Source: Leishmania infantum JPCM5 (Eukaryota; Euglenozoa; Kinetoplastea; Trypanosomatida; Trypanosomatidae). Taken from it: a stretch of 64,000 nucleotides of DNA. The notes under the pieces are model-generated. The model made no database searches. It saw nothing but the letters and a program-made list of their open reading frames with translations, and was not told the DNA's origin. A program made the position numbers and the translations under genes. Location: contig NC_009392.2 of the NCBI RefSeq assembly GCF_000002875.2, positions 372,001-436,000 on the forward strand, in the 5' to 3' direction. Shown here piece by piece: positions 30,301 through 44,264 of this stretch. Position 1 is the first letter of the stretch. The number at the start of each line of letters is the position of its first letter.

Positions 30301-33098
30301 GGGTCGCGCTCGGTGAGCCTCTCCTTTAGCAGGTTATACTCCATCGGCGACTTCAAGATTGTGCCGTCAGCCAGCACGGCGCTCTGGTCCACGAGGATCT
30401 GCTGTAAGGATGATAGCATCCCGCTCGGCAGCTTCTCCACGCCATCCAGCACAACCAGCTCGCCGTAGATGGCGGCGTGCAGCAGTAGTGAGTCCTGCCA
30501 CGTCGTGTTGCCCGTCTTGGGGTCCGTCATGCGCTGCTGGAAGAGGTCCTTGTGCGTCATGTCCGCGTACAGGTGCATCGTCGACGCAAGTCCGTACCCC
30601 AGCAGCCGCCCAAACGCGCGCACCATGGCTGTCTTGCCGCAGCCGGTGGGGCCGAGCAGACAGATGTGTTGTCGGCTGGCGTGCACCTGCAGCATCGTCT
30701 GCAGGACGTGGTAGTGCTCTGTTGTAAAGACCGTGGAGGGCGCAGCGGTAGTGCTGAGGTGCTCCGCGACGTCCCACCCAGCATTTCCACTCGCGTGGAA
30801 AGGCCCGCGTGAGAAGAGCGCCTGAGCTCCCATGAAGACCTTCAGGAGGTACGTCCCCGAGTGGCCAGGATGTGCAGCGCTGTGCTCAGCAGTCGCCACC
30901 ACCGCCTCTGCCACCACAACCGGCACGCCGGAGAACGCCGTGGTGGATGTAACGTTCCGGTACTGGAGGATATAGTTGCAAGTCTGCTGCACCGTCAATG
31001 GAACGCTAGCGACCGTCACGGCAGCCGATACGAGCTGGGCCGAGCGAACGTAGGCACGCGCTGCCGCTGCGCCGCGGGGCTCGTCATCCGCTGACTCCAC
31101 GTCTTGCCCTTGCACTAGAGCGCGCAGCCTTTCACTCGCACGCGACCTCTTGAAGGGTGGCTCGCGCACTTGGGGGCAGTGCAGGGTATTTAGTCTACTA
31201 TTCTCACTGCTGGAACGATGAGCACGCGCGTTGCTGGTGGTGAGATCAGCTGCCAGCAGCAAGGGTGGATACACGTGGCAATGCTGAAGCACCTCTGCGT
31301 ACTGCGCCAGTCGGCGGTGGTACTCCTCGACGTTCGCGTACCCCGTCGTCGCGCCACCTGCGCCGCTGCGAGTGAGTTGGCGGGCGTAGTAGGGCCATGG
31401 AAAGCCCCGCATGACAGCCTCACCCACCGGTATATCAGGGAAGATGGCGAGCTGTTGGGCAATGGTGGCGAGGGCCCAGCTGCCTAAAGTCTGCAGAGGA
31501 CTGCCCGCCACAGCAACGCCGCTGCCGCTGACGCTGTCCCCGTCATCCTCATTCGTGGCGGCGTCAGCGCCAACCCTGGAGAGCTGCTCCTCCATGCCGC
31601 CGCTATAGTGAATGGGGGCGTACGGGCTTCTACCACGGCCACGCGCCGGCGCCACTGAGGCAGAATTCTTCTTGCTTGGCTTGCTTAGCTCGAAATCGCG
31701 CGTGGAGTCGTTGATGGCGGCGATGGCCGCGCGCAGCTGCACCACCTGCGCGAAGCGGGTCGACTGCCGCTCCTCCAGCTCTGCCACTTTCTTCGCATGC
31801 TTGTGGTTGTTGCTGCTCTCGCCAGCCGCGCTCGCCACCAAAGCGCTCACCACAGACGACGATGGCGTCACCACTGGCATCGGCGTGCGGACGTACAGGC
31901 ACTGGAAGCGCGAGCGCAGCGGAGGATCGAGCGGGTTGCCTTCGTACGGTGGCACCGGCACCGTAATGCCAATCACGCGGAACTTCTCAGAAACGCGCAC
32001 CAGGCCCATCTGAGCCAGCTCACGCTTCGCCTCAGCAATCAGTTCGGCGCTTGGCACACCATCGCTTGTGCTGTGCGGCTGGTAGCCCCTCTGCTGGAGC
32101 TTCGACTCGTAGAGCTTCTGCAGTAGCGAGTCGTAGCGCGCCGGGTGAATGAGAGCGGAGCCGTTGTCGAGGTGCATCTCACGGTTTTCAAGCAGGTTGT
32201 TGATCACGGGCAGCACATTGCGCTCCACCCGCGTCAAACCCTCCAGCACCAGCAGCTGGCCCTCCACGGCAGCCGAGACAGCGCTTTGGTCGTCGTAGAC
32301 GAGGTTGCCGTTCCGAATCTCGCGACGCTGTTTCAGATCGCTCTCGGTGATGTCGCTGTTTAGGTAAACGACTCGGATCTCGCGGCGAGTGAGGTGACTG
32401 TAAAGCATCACCAGCCAGCGCATGGCGGGGCCGGGGTCACCGATGAGGCACATGTCCTGGCCCAGCTGCTCCTTCTGCGCGATCCAGCGGAGGTAGCTGC
32501 GCGTGAGCGGGTCCTGCAGCGTGAAGAATATGTTCTCCTCCGCCAACGAACCGTCGTTCAAGGAGGGTAAGCCGCCGGTGGGGTTCATGGCTCCCGCCTG
32601 CGAGTCGACCGCAGCCATCGATTGAAGGTACGGCGCGGTGTGGTCGACGCCGGGGGAGGCCCAGACCACTCGCTCGGGGTGCACCGCGTAGTCTGGCACC
32701 GGAATGACCACATCGCCGATGGTCAGCTGCGTGCTGCACGGCACCTCCACGCTATCCTGTGGCATGGCTGGAGTTCCAACGCGCCGAAAGCCTGCCAGTG
32801 GGGTTCCTGATGCACCGCCGCTGCCGTCAGGGCTAAAAAGCGGCTGCGAGGTTGTCAGAGATGACGATCGATAATGCCGACGTGAACACGCTAAGGTACT
32901 GCCGCTGATATCAGGCAGAAGGGTAGGCGGGGGCCTAGCCGACTTGGCGTTCGACGAAGATGCTAAGGGCAGCGACAACGGTGTCGAAGATGGGGGATGT
33001 GCTACTAGGATTGCGGATGTGGTAGTTGTGAAAAGAGAGGTCCATAAGGGGCAACGGAGCGCATGACCTGGGCCTGCAGAACGGCGGTGACAGAGCAT
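27342..33098 (-). CDS. VWA8: VWA8-type AAA+ ATPase, N-terminal and central modules, ending at an in-frame TGA
   Basis: A 1918-residue product with three AAA+/MoxR-like modules in the VWA8 order. Module 1 (near 216) has a degenerate Walker A, MCLIGDPGPAMRW, then DLKQRREI and LLENREMHL. Module 2 (near 816) has GPTGCGKT. Module 3 (near 1218) has GNQGVGKN with Walker B CLVVDEIDK (near 1280). The N-terminus from the chosen ATG (MLCHRRSAGPGHALRCPLW) is Arg-rich and mitochondrial-presequence-like; the frame is open further upstream but reads as UTR. Family role: mitochondrial ATPase of incompletely known function. The product stops at RFVGS-TGA, and translation in the same frame resumes into the vWA half at 25392-27341. 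Without that half the protein lacks its MIDAS domain. Confidence 0.85.
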   Translation of the reverse strand: MLCHRRSAGPGHALRCPLWTSLFTTTTSAILVAHPPSSTPLSLPLASSSNAKSARPPPTLLPDISGSTLACSRRHYRSSSLTTSQPLFSPDGSGGASGTPLAGFRRVGTPAMPQDSVEVPCSTQLTIGDVVIPVPDYAVHPERVVWASPGVDHTAPYLQSMAAVDSQAGAMNPTGGLPSLNDGSLAEENIFFTLQDPLTRSYLRWIAQKEQLGQDMCLIGDPGPAMRWLVMLYSHLTRREIRVVYLNSDITESDLKQRREIRNGNLVYDDQSAVSAAVEGQLLVLEGLTRVERNVLPVINNLLENREMHLDNGSALIHPARYDSLLQKLYESKLQQRGYQPHSTSDGVPSAELIAEAKRELAQMGLVRVSEKFRVIGITVPVPPYEGNPLDPPLRSRFQCLYVRTPMPVVTPSSSVVSALVASAAGESSNNHKHAKKVAELEERQSTRFAQVVQLRAAIAAINDSTRDFELSKPSKKNSASVAPARGRGRSPYAPIHYSGGMEEQLSRVGADAATNEDDGDSVSGSGVAVAGSPLQTLGSWALATIAQQLAIFPDIPVGEAVMRGFPWPYYARQLTRSGAGGATTGYANVEEYHRRLAQYAEVLQHCHVYPPLLLAADLTTSNARAHRSSSENSRLNTLHCPQVREPPFKRSRASERLRALVQGQDVESADDEPRGAAAARAYVRSAQLVSAAVTVASVPLTVQQTCNYILQYRNVTSTTAFSGVPVVVAEAVVATAEHSAAHPGHSGTYLLKVFMGAQALFSRGPFHASGNAGWDVAEHLSTTAAPSTVFTTEHYHVLQTMLQVHASRQHICLLGPTGCGKTAMVRAFGRLLGYGLASTMHLYADMTHKDLFQQRMTDPKTGNTTWQDSLLLHAAIYGELVVLDGVEKLPSGMLSSLQQILVDQSAVLADGTILKSPMEYNLLKERLTERDPSTGAVVWQPTDADMRERKIFPVHPCFRVVATARPPLPASGGAAGSRGARDFFITQDLTTLFRMVAMPDAGEDALGPVLRQVAQAEARLLQAEAWRKQEAPAATQQRIEAVVGQLIQLRNELEELHSTDGKMPQLSLRQLRQLVRSAVRYPSRIEENVRNTLLLPLMTGVAATKVRHALETCGLAQPSVRTATGRGDATSASPTAEGEVLVAADDAFRTGGETSMSSSRLWNVNGEPVLLLSRAYTQAELALVPYVTGFHANRVHESILAWLAKQYAMGSNILLIGNQGVGKNKVVDAFLSRLGIPRHYIQLHRDTTVGSLTINPTVEAGKVVWEDSPLVKAVQRGHCLVVDEIDKAPVEVVQVLKGLIEDREMRLGDGRQICDPAMEPHATAAAAGVAGTTQRIAIHPDFRIIVLANPPGFPFHGNDFFRECGDLFAAYVMGNPDAESQLRVLTAYAPTLPRSLLERLVLVFLELQSAFTQGNLTYPFSLRELIAVVKHMSRYPQDGVYEALNNVFNFDARDENTLRVVRQVLANYLQPMIQQGGLQRLKPYKAAQPTPLLPFKELVTLPMTAMTATSTAADAAYFAALVCLPAEVTLSEHRFLSRIVEAEEEVAAARPQGGRGSGTTVTLWNTTYPTESFFPASPATSSADAASSAAEAFTEWASHFTLPFVNPSTDTVVAMTSVTAVGGADAEMEAVTMPLLSVLLLRRTSGKDGSGGTSKSSPGAAALRLIVATVRLPPSSIETRYLVADKAEELATLWPVGHVRFADVTSPYATELATAAAHPFSLFRFTGFTLSAQALPWSTGDGEAGDTVGQQQHRRIWPPSLATWSQTAGARRSLLRKNDGAGLAAGRAPQGVVLLSSNKTGCTALIDVLAGAASDLYMTRMGIAEGEMTAVSNTPGAVTTTSLGPVLPLHLDRCLNAASAPPAAQASVRVLDVSPRHGVICFAAASSTMRELLFVVQGRVVRVSFPHPVVSLRFVGS

Positions 33099-35558
33099 GG
33101 AAAACAAGAGACACACACACAAGAAAGCATCGATGACAGCAGCGTCGTGGGCCGGGGCAGCGCTGCCCTCCCTTCTCTTCTGTTTCTTTGGACTTCTTCT
33201 TCCTGATGGAGGACGAAGAAAAGGCGAGGAGGTGTGCAATAAAGAGGCGGCCGTAAACACTTCCGGATGATGACGATGATGGTGGTGAACTGAAGGGGCA
33301 GGCAGGGAAGAGGGAGGCGCGCAGATGGCTGACCGCACTATGATCCGATGGATCTCGCTGTTGAACGGTATCCTTCTTTGCGGATTTCGTAGATGCACAC
33401 ATGCGTGTGAGAGAGAGGACACGGGTGAGTGGGGAGACGGCATAGAGAAACAGAGGAGGGGGAAGGGTGCTGCACACAGACACTTTCTCATTGTGGAGTC
33501 TTGTTCGTGTCCATTACAATCGCCGCCTCTCATACTCTTCGAACAGTGGCGCCACCCTCCCCCCCCCACCTTACCCTCGCCCATAAGCGAGGTGGGGATC
33601 GCTGCGTTCATCGCCCATCCTCAGACGAGGCTCGCCTTAATCTCCTTTTTTTCTTTCGGGCACTTCAACCATGACTTCACATGTCATCGAATGGGGTAAG
33701 TGGTTTAGGAGAAGAAGGATATCGGCGGCTGTGCGCACTGGGTGTCGACCCACTCCGCTATGCCGCGCCTTTGAGCATGGTTATCGGCCCATGTGCGCCG
33801 CCGCCTCCTTGAGCTGGCGGCCCCTGCTGCTGCTGCTCTCCTCCCTCATCCTCCACTCCCTCCGCAAGTGGCTCTCGCATGTCGTCGTGTTGCATCATCG
33901 ACAGGAGAAAGGAGAGAGCTTCGCCGCGGCGTTGATTTTCTCCTCGCTCGGCGATGCTTCTCCGACGACTCCTCTTTTGCCATCCCTCACCTCCCGCCTC
34001 TCCTCACCCCTCCACTAAACGCATGTGCGTGAACACGATGAGCACTCGCCCAACAACATCTGTACACCTACACGGGGGGGAGGTGCGTGCATAAGCAGCG
34101 GAAAAGCAAGCAAGACGCGTCAACGGAGGAAGAGGAGGAGGAGGGCGGCACGAGTGGGCGTCAACCAGCAACAGCAAAGAGCGAACGAGAGAGAGGCGTG
34201 AAGAGCCCAACAAACACACACACACGCACGTAATGTTCTCCCTTCTCCCCCCCCCCAAGTTTTCCTGGTGTGGCTTGTGCTTCGCTCCTCTTCCTCCCCT
34301 CTACTGTTGCTGCTTCACAGAAGGGAGGTGTGGAGGGCTCTTGTAGTTCCACGGTTGCTATACGTATCCTTCCGGGACAGCTCGGCCTTTCATGTTTTTT
34401 TCTTTGGGGGAGGTTGATAGAATACGCTCGTCCTCCTCCACGCGCTCAGGCGCATCGGCAGACGAGGCTGCTGCGCACCGCAGAGAAACGCGGCAGAAGA
34501 GAGAATAAGAAAACGCTAACGACAGATCCACAACAAGCCCATCACCATCAGACGCATCGCTTGCACACACACACAGACGTACAGTCCCCGCCCCCACCCC
34601 TCATGCGAGAATCGCGAGCGCCACAGGAGATACACAAAAATAAGAAAGGGTTGAGAGCACACACACAGGCAAACACGCAGAGAGAAAGAGCACTGATGTC
34701 ACCCGCAGTGGCTTGAGCGTGGTACCGTTTTTTAGAAGAGATGCTGCCGGTTTCTTTTTGTTTCGGTATGAAGCACGGGAAACGATACTCACTCCGTGGA
34801 GTTTCGTCATCCGCTTCGGCTTATCGCTGCCCCCTCACTTGTGCTCTCAAGCGCCTGATTGCCTGCCTTTGTGCCTGAACATGTGTGTATGTGTGTGAGG
34901 GAGAAAGGGAGAGAGGGGATGATGATGAGAGGGTGATTGACGCAAAATAAAAATTTAAAATAAAAAATAAGAGAGAATAGAGCGAAAGACAAGACAGTGT
35001 TACGATTTACGTTGACTGGGATACACCGCCTTTTGTTTCTTAACGTTTTGTATGCCTGCAGGAATACGTGTGTCGGTGTGTGCGGATCATGATCACAGGG
35101 CCGTCACGCACCCCCTCCCCATCCACCACAGGGCCAGGGCAACATGATACAGAGTGAAAAGCGGGGGAAACCTGTGTGGGCGGCCGTGGTGCAGCAGCGG
35201 CAGCTAAACGGAGCACGCTTCCCACACCCTGAGGACACGGTAACAGCGAATCCAGCAAGAGCCCGAGCATGAGACGAATCACACGGCGAGGATGCACTAG
35301 TGCGGATGCACACAATTTCCTCCTCCGCCTTGACTGCCACCATGCCACCCGGTCCTCCCAATTGCACCTCCGCACAGCTCACCTCACCTCTCTATTAGCC
35401 AGCACATTATTCACCAGAGACGCGTGCACACCTCAGTGTCCCCACACTACGCGACCCTCACCGCTCTCCTCATTCATCGCGTCATGACACAGGGAGCCGG
35501 TCCCGCCGCTGGTGCCATAATAGCGCAACAAGTAAGCATTCACGTAGAGAAAAATCCT
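33099..35558. other. Intergenic region, 2.5 kb
   Basis: No gene supported. It lies between the VWA8-type gene and the last CPB copy, so it should carry VWA8 5' signals and the cpbE 3' UTR. Contains C-runs (33558-33568), a poly-A-rich segment near 34945-34975 and (CA)n stretches. Open frames here are short and repetitive. Confidence 0.55.
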
Positions 35559-37084
<1,526 letters not shown>

Positions 37085-38133
37085 AAAAGCAACGGTGCTC
37101 GTAAGGCCGCTGACGTCCATCACTCGGTACGCACACGCGACACTACTGCTCCCGCCAGCGCACCAGGGTCATCCCACTGCAGCGCTTCGTCAATGCCGCC
37201 ACGGCAATGCTGCACACGCGCAGGCACGCGCACACAGCCGCGCACACCCTCACCCTCCATCCGGTGCACACACACATATACAACTCATATGCATGTGTGC
37301 GTGTGCGCATCGTCTTTCCCTGGACGGACTTTGCTCTGGGGACCGTTGCGCCTCACGCACACGCACGCACACACACGCACGCGCGCAGAGAAGAGCCGAT
37401 GAAGCAAGCACAACCGATAAACAAACCGTGGATGCGGAAGCGGGGGGCCAACGCGGGCGGAAGGCGTCCGACAAGCAGTGCGCACATGTACATGCACGCG
37501 AGCGCGGTGTGAAGGCAGTGCACGCACACGATGCAGGGAGATGGGGGAGGTGCGCACGCCCGGTAGATGATCCGGCACAGACGCACCACAGTCAAACCAC
37601 AAACGAAGCGCTCACCGAGGGGGAAGAGAAAACAAGGAGTGGGAGATATCGCTGAAGGCAGAAAACAGAAGTGTGCTGAAGAAGCAAGCAAAACAAAGAA
37701 ACACACAAAACACATAAAGAGGCAGACGAAGGCAGAATAACGGGCGCGCGTGTGTGTGCGCGTGTGTGTGGGCGTGCGTGTGTGTACGTGTGTGCGTGAA
37801 AGAGAGGGATAACAAGGGAGGGCGCGCGAGGGGGGGGGGACGAGGCGTGAAGCGAGGGCGGGCGGAATAGCCATTGGCGGTACACCACGAGTTGCGTGGT
37901 GCCGCAGCTCCTATTCACAGCGCGCCTGCTCGTCCATTTTCCCCCTACGCTCCGCAACACCTCGCGGCGCCTTCGGCAGCGTCGCCTTCCTCTTCCTCGG
38001 CCTCACATATCGCGTCCACGCGGAGCGGCCATGGCGCGCGCGCACCCAAGGAGGCCCCCTCACGCGCGCGACGGCGCTGCCACCACACACACACACACAC
38101 AACGCCACCCACACCTACACGCACGCTCCACCC
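37085..38133. other. CPB intergenic region
   Basis: Unique (not shared with the upstream side of the other copy) and should contain the 3' UTR of the CPB gene at 38134-39465. Holds (CA)n near 37358-37380 and (TG)n near 37750-37795. Leishmania CPB intergenic regions are known to control stage-specific expression; I cannot point to the elements here. Confidence 0.6.
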
Positions 38134-39869
<1,736 letters not shown>

Positions 39870-40355
39870 CAGGTGAATGGTGAGCGTTGCGCGATGGAGG
39901 CGGCACCGTGAGTGGGCGTGGGGACGGCGTGGTGCGTGCGCTGGTGTTTTGTACTCCTGGTCGATGTGTGTGTGTGTGGGGGGGGGGGGGCTCGGTGGAA
40001 GGAAGGTGGAAAGAAAGCGTAATGGAACTGGCGCGAAACAAACGGATAGTTCCTTGTGTAAGGAGCTAGGCGGCGGGGAGGGATAAAATGTTGACGATTC
40101 TCGAGAGTGTGCGGGGGAGCAAGAGGAAAGCAGCAGAAGCATGTGCATGTCACCCCGATCAGCGATCACACGCTGGCACGTGCTCGATCGGGTCTTTCAG
40201 TACAACGCACGTACAGCAAGATTCCATACTAGTCGCCACCGCCGTGGGTGTAGAGCTGGGAAGCGCACAGTGTCGCGTGTTGATGTTTGTGGACAGCAGA
40301 CGCCTCAGTCAAAACGCTAAGGTTTGTGGCACACGAGGCACGCGGGGATGAGAAA
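39870..40355. other. Intergenic/UTR between HDAC and CPB
   Basis: No gene seen. Contains a TG/G run at 39965-39990 and an imperfect inverted pair (ACCCCGATC near 40152, GATCGGGT near 40187). Should include the CPB splice acceptor and the HDAC 3' UTR. Confidence 0.5.
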
Positions 40356-42185
40356 CTAGCGCTCACGTGTCATGGCTTCCCGGTGTATTTGCTGAACCTT
40401 GGCTACCAGTGCGGCGCACCAGCGCTTGTGACGATCCAGGAGCAACGCGTCTTCTTGCACCTGCTCTGGTTCATCCGATGCAGCCGGCTTCAATTCAGAG
40501 CCCAGGCCGCTGGGTGCGGCTCCGACATCCTCCTCTGCCCGCTCCTCTCGCAGCTGCTGCCACTCGCGATGACGCCGCTCTTGCCGTTGCCGCAGGTCTG
40601 ACCAGACCTTCGGTGACTTTTCCTCAAGAAATCGCTGCAGCAAGGGGTCGGTGCGAGGAAGGCTCAAGGCAAGAGCGACCGAAAGCACCCCTTGCGCAAC
40701 TGCCTCCGGGTTGTAGCCGCCCTCCAGAACAACGACCAGCCCCGCTGTCCGTCCGTCATGCAGGCACCACCACTTCAGCCGCGACAGGACCGAGGCAAAT
40801 CCACCCTCGACGGCCATCTTTCCCAATGGATCGCCATAGGCAGCATCGAACCCCAATGACACCATGACCAGGTCGGGCCCAAACTCAGCCAGCCGGGGCA
40901 AGAAAATTTCCTCCAAAACAGAGTTCATTAGGTGGTCGGAGATGACCTGCTCACATCGTGCCGGCTGTTGCCCGTTGGTGTGCACGGCCACATTACAGAT
41001 GCTGCCTTTGGAGGCGGCGTGTCGGCTCCCTCCCACGTAAGCCGTGTCGCCGCGGCCGTCAAATGGATAGAACTGCCTTTTATCGTAGCGGTGGAGCGAA
41101 AGATACAGTAGCGAGGCGGGGTCGCAGGCACCCTCAACAAAAGAAGCGGTTCCCTCGCCGAAGTGGACGTCCAGATCGAGAATTGCGATGCGCGGAGGGC
41201 CAGAGGGCAACGCTGATGCGTGCCGAATGCGCAGTTGCTGAACTGCGATGGCGACATTGTTGACCAGGCAAAATCCGCTCGGCTGTGAAGCCGTGCAATG
41301 ATGCCCCGGCGGCCGCACAAGACAAAATGACACGAGGGGGTGCACACGCCCGGCAGCGCTGGAGGCGGTGCCGGAGCGGGAAGCCGCCACACCGCGAAGC
41401 GCGGCGACGCTAGCGTCGATCACGGCGCCTGCCGAGAGTCGGACGGCTACGCTGCTTGTCTCGTCGTTGCAGTAAACGTCGCTTTTCAAGTTCACCAGAG
41501 CCGCCCCACTCTTCAAAAAATGTTCGTAGACTTGCGGATCTTGGAAGGAGCAAACCTCGTCATAGGTGGCGAGTCGTGCAGGTATCCATTGCGAGCGGTT
41601 GGCTGCGCTGATCGGTGGCACAGCTCGGCCCAAGTCCGAGCCTGAGCTGCTATCCTTGTGCACCGTAAAGGGAGCCAGCAGCTCGACAGGCAGAACGTCG
41701 AGCGCGCGCTCGCAGCCCTGAAGTGTCTCGATTGCACGTTGCAGACGGTGTGGTGTCTCGGGGGAGCGGTTCATGTCAGAGCGATGTAGCAGCATGCGCG
41801 CGTCGAAACACCACCCCACGGTGATGTCGGGAGGCTGAGGTGCCGCCCCACATGCCGTGCTGCTCACAAGAGCCGCTGTGGGGCTTTGTGATGATGTATC
41901 GCTGCCCTCTGCATCAATACAAACGCCCCCTGTGATATAGTACACTCCTTTGTCCACTAGCTTTCCCATGAGCACAAGCTCGTGATCGTCGACAAGACAC
42001 AAGTCGGCGGACGGTGCGCTCGTGGAGCATCGTGCTCGCAAGCCCACTCGACCAGCTACAGCTTCCAACGGCTCTTTCAGGTCACCTTTTCTAATCGGCG
42101 CTTCGGTTTCAAGCTGAGGACGCTGGAAGCGTCGCACAGTTATGATGCCATTCAGCTCGGGACGCGCAAAACGTGGTGACGGCAT
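40356..42185 (-). CDS. Histone deacetylase, class II type
   Basis: A 609-residue zinc-dependent deacetylase. Visible active-site motifs: RPPGHH (near 293), zinc ligands Asp and His in ILDLDVHFGEG (near 340), third ligand Asp in SLGFDAAYGDPLG, and catalytic Tyr in LEGGYNPE. All catalytic positions are intact, so it should be an active lysine deacetylase on histones or other proteins. The usual HHGNG wording after the ligands is HFGEG here. The N-terminal 200 residues contain Ser-rich inserts; the C-terminus is a charged coiled coil. The start is the ATG of MPSPRFARPEL, which begins conserved-looking sequence; the open frame extends 50 codons further upstream. It is the first (most upstream) intact gene of the leftward cluster, next to the strand-switch region. 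Confidence 0.9.
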   Translation of the reverse strand: MPSPRFARPELNGIITVRRFQRPQLETEAPIRKGDLKEPLEAVAGRVGLRARCSTSAPSADLCLVDDHELVLMGKLVDKGVYYITGGVCIDAEGSDTSSQSPTAALVSSTACGAAPQPPDITVGWCFDARMLLHRSDMNRSPETPHRLQRAIETLQGCERALDVLPVELLAPFTVHKDSSSGSDLGRAVPPISAANRSQWIPARLATYDEVCSFQDPQVYEHFLKSGAALVNLKSDVYCNDETSSVAVRLSAGAVIDASVAALRGVAASRSGTASSAAGRVHPLVSFCLVRPPGHHCTASQPSGFCLVNNVAIAVQQLRIRHASALPSGPPRIAILDLDVHFGEGTASFVEGACDPASLLYLSLHRYDKRQFYPFDGRGDTAYVGGSRHAASKGSICNVAVHTNGQQPARCEQVISDHLMNSVLEEIFLPRLAEFGPDLVMVSLGFDAAYGDPLGKMAVEGGFASVLSRLKWWCLHDGRTAGLVVVLEGGYNPEAVAQGVLSVALALSLPRTDPLLQRFLEEKSPKVWSDLRQRQERRHREWQQLREERAEEDVGAAPSGLGSELKPAASDEPEQVQEDALLLDRHKRWCAALVAKVQQIHREAMTRER

Positions 42186-42629
42186 GGGTGAAGTCCGGTA
42201 TGCTAAGCACGCAGAAGAGAGAAAAAAAAAAGGTGGTGAATGCGAGTCAGAAGACCTTTTCATTGCCCCGGCGTCTAGACCGCTTTGCGACGCGCGGAAG
42301 GCATGCACAACAGGCATTGCATGCCCGTGATGCACGAGAGCTTCGTCTCCCGAGTCTTAGAACTGAGGAGGTTCTCAGATGCTTCCTTTGTATAGCAGAA
42401 GGCAGAGTTTCTTTGGTCGAAGGCTCTCGCTCGAGAAACCGGTGCCACGTGCATGCAACGTGATCAGTAGGAAAAAAATATCAAGAAACAAAACGTAGAG
42501 CTGTGACGGAAAGAGAAGAGAATAAGCTCTAAAAAAAAATACATTTACGCGCAGTCAGTTCACAGCGGCCTTCTGATGCTGGAAAGGGATGATCTGCTTG
42601 AGAGCCCACTCACACCCCAGTGGCCCGGA
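42186..42629. other. Intergenic start of the strand-switch region
   Basis: No gene seen. Includes poly-A runs at 42220-42230 and 42531-42539. G+C falls from here on compared with the gene cluster to the left. Should contain the HDAC 5' UTR and possibly its transcription start. Confidence 0.5.
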
Positions 42630-43525
42630 GAAGGGTGGCCGAATCCATTTCTGATTGCAAGGATCGGATATCCATTTGCTCGTGCTTCAGCATCTCTGCA
42701 TGTGCCGCAGATGACATCACTCGTACTCCACAGAGTTCGGAGAGCTGAAGGTCCTCCCCAGTGTCTAAGAGAGCGACAGTGTGCTCAACGGAGAATCGAT
42801 TAGCATCCTCTGGTGTGTGATTGACTCACCTCCCCGCTCCCCTCGCCTTCCGAAATACATGAAGCAAGACGCCGCGCTTTGCACTTCGATAAACATCGAC
42901 CTGGCCCTTCCCAAGGTTCAGGAAGGGCTGCACATCGTCCTGCTCGTCCAGCGCCTCTTGGTATCTTGTGATGATGAACCGCGCAGCCCCACCAGCATTG
43001 CTGAGAACTCTGGTATACGGCCATCCATCGTTTGAGCCACTTCGCAGATTCGCGCGAAGACACGGACTTCCACTTCTGCCCATCCGCAACCATGTATCGT
43101 GTAATTCGTGGTCAGTCACAAAATATGCCGCATTTAGCGCTGCTTCCTTGTTGTGCATTGTCCGCCTGCTGTCTCGCAGTTGTCAGCTGCCAACGCTAGA
43201 TTTACCAAGTAACCAGTGCCATAGAAAAACTGGTTTCTCCATTCGACATCTACGGGGACGTCTACTGCCTGCAATGGGAAAAATGCGTCGCCGAGATCGC
43301 CGCTATGGACCATAAAGTCACCTGCAGAATGCTCTTGGAGCCACGGGTCTGGACTTCGTAGGCGACAGCACAATTAGCTTCCGTTCTCGCACTACTCAGA
43401 CGCCATCTAGAGACGAGAGAGTCCATGCATGCGATGGGCGAGCGTAGAGGCCAACAAACCTGAGATAAGGCGCGAGACGACAGCCCATCACGAGTAAGTG
43501 ATGCGTGTTGCATCGCCGCTAACAA
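42630..43525 (-). pseudogene. Degraded minus-strand gene with frameshifts and in-frame TGAs
   Basis: Protein-like sequence runs through four linked pieces on the minus strand. First, 43525 downward: LVSRWRLSSARTEANCAVAYE. Then, after a frame change near 43360: FMVHSGDLGDAFFPLQAVD, VEWRNQFFYGTGYLVNLA. Then, after another near 43150: FVTDHELHDTWLRMG, FIITRYQEALDEQDDVQPF, VYRSAKRGVLLHVF. Finally, in the same frame past a TGA at 42826-42828: NHTPEDANRFSVEHTVAL and LSELCGVRVMSSAAHAEML, ending at another TGA near 42640. I do not recognise the family. The WRNQFFYGTGYLV wording faintly recalls Leishmania glycosyltransferases, but that is weak. Clearly not translatable as one chain. Confidence 0.6.
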
Positions 43526-43682
43526 CCCCTTGATCCGTCTAGAGTCCCGTCTTGTACTGCAACAGCGTCATAACGGGGACAATACCCTCCGATCAGACGA
43601 CCCGCATCCCCGAGAGCTTATAGACCCCGCACATTTACACGATTTTCTCCAGTTTGCTCTTTCTCTTTCCCAACATGTTTAC

Positions 43683-44195
43683 TCTCTGCCAGGGGGCATG
43701 GGCTCAGCACAACTCTGCCCCAGGCCGGCTGCACGCCCACCGCCTGCTGCAAAGCAGCGCTAGACACACGTTGCGGCAGTGCGCCGACTCGGTCACCAGT
43801 GCGTGATCTCGGCCCCAAACACCACCCACTGAGCAGGGCGCCTCGCACCCGCTCACCCATCATGCCGGCCGCCCCCTGCTGCATCTCCCCTCGGGGTGGC
43901 GCGGGCTCCCTCACCAGTGGGCAGTGGGGGCCAGGTGGGACACATCGGGGTCACGTGGTCACCCTGCCCGTCACACACACATGGCACAAACGGCTGCATA
44001 GTTGCAGCTCTCTCCGACGCAGCGCCATCAAGAAGCGCACCGCCGGCATCAGCAGCGACACATCGCTCTGACCTCACCACGTCGCAGGTGCTTGGCCCTG
44101 TCACTACAAGCAGAGGGTTGACACTCGCAAGGGATAGGGGGAACTGCTTGGCTCCTCCAGAGGGAGTGGGTACTGAACTCTACTACCACTTTGAG
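43683..44195 (-). repeat. SIDER-type retroposon, copy 1
   Basis: First of four near-identical elements. Low-coordinate end TCTGCCAGGGGG, high-coordinate end GGGTACTGAACTCTACTACC. It differs from the other three at one site (CGCACCCGCTC instead of CGCAGCCGCTC). It shares ACTACAAGC with copy 4, and its high-coordinate end sequence with copy 2. Assigned minus by comparison with copies 2 and 4, whose TCTGCC end is followed by an A-run. SIDER name is inferred from knowledge of Leishmania short retroposons. Confidence 0.8.
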
Positions 44196-44264
44196 GTGTC
44201 CCCTGTCATAAGTGCTCCCGTTTCGTTGTTTCCGGAATTGTTGGGGAGCATTGCCGAAGTGATT

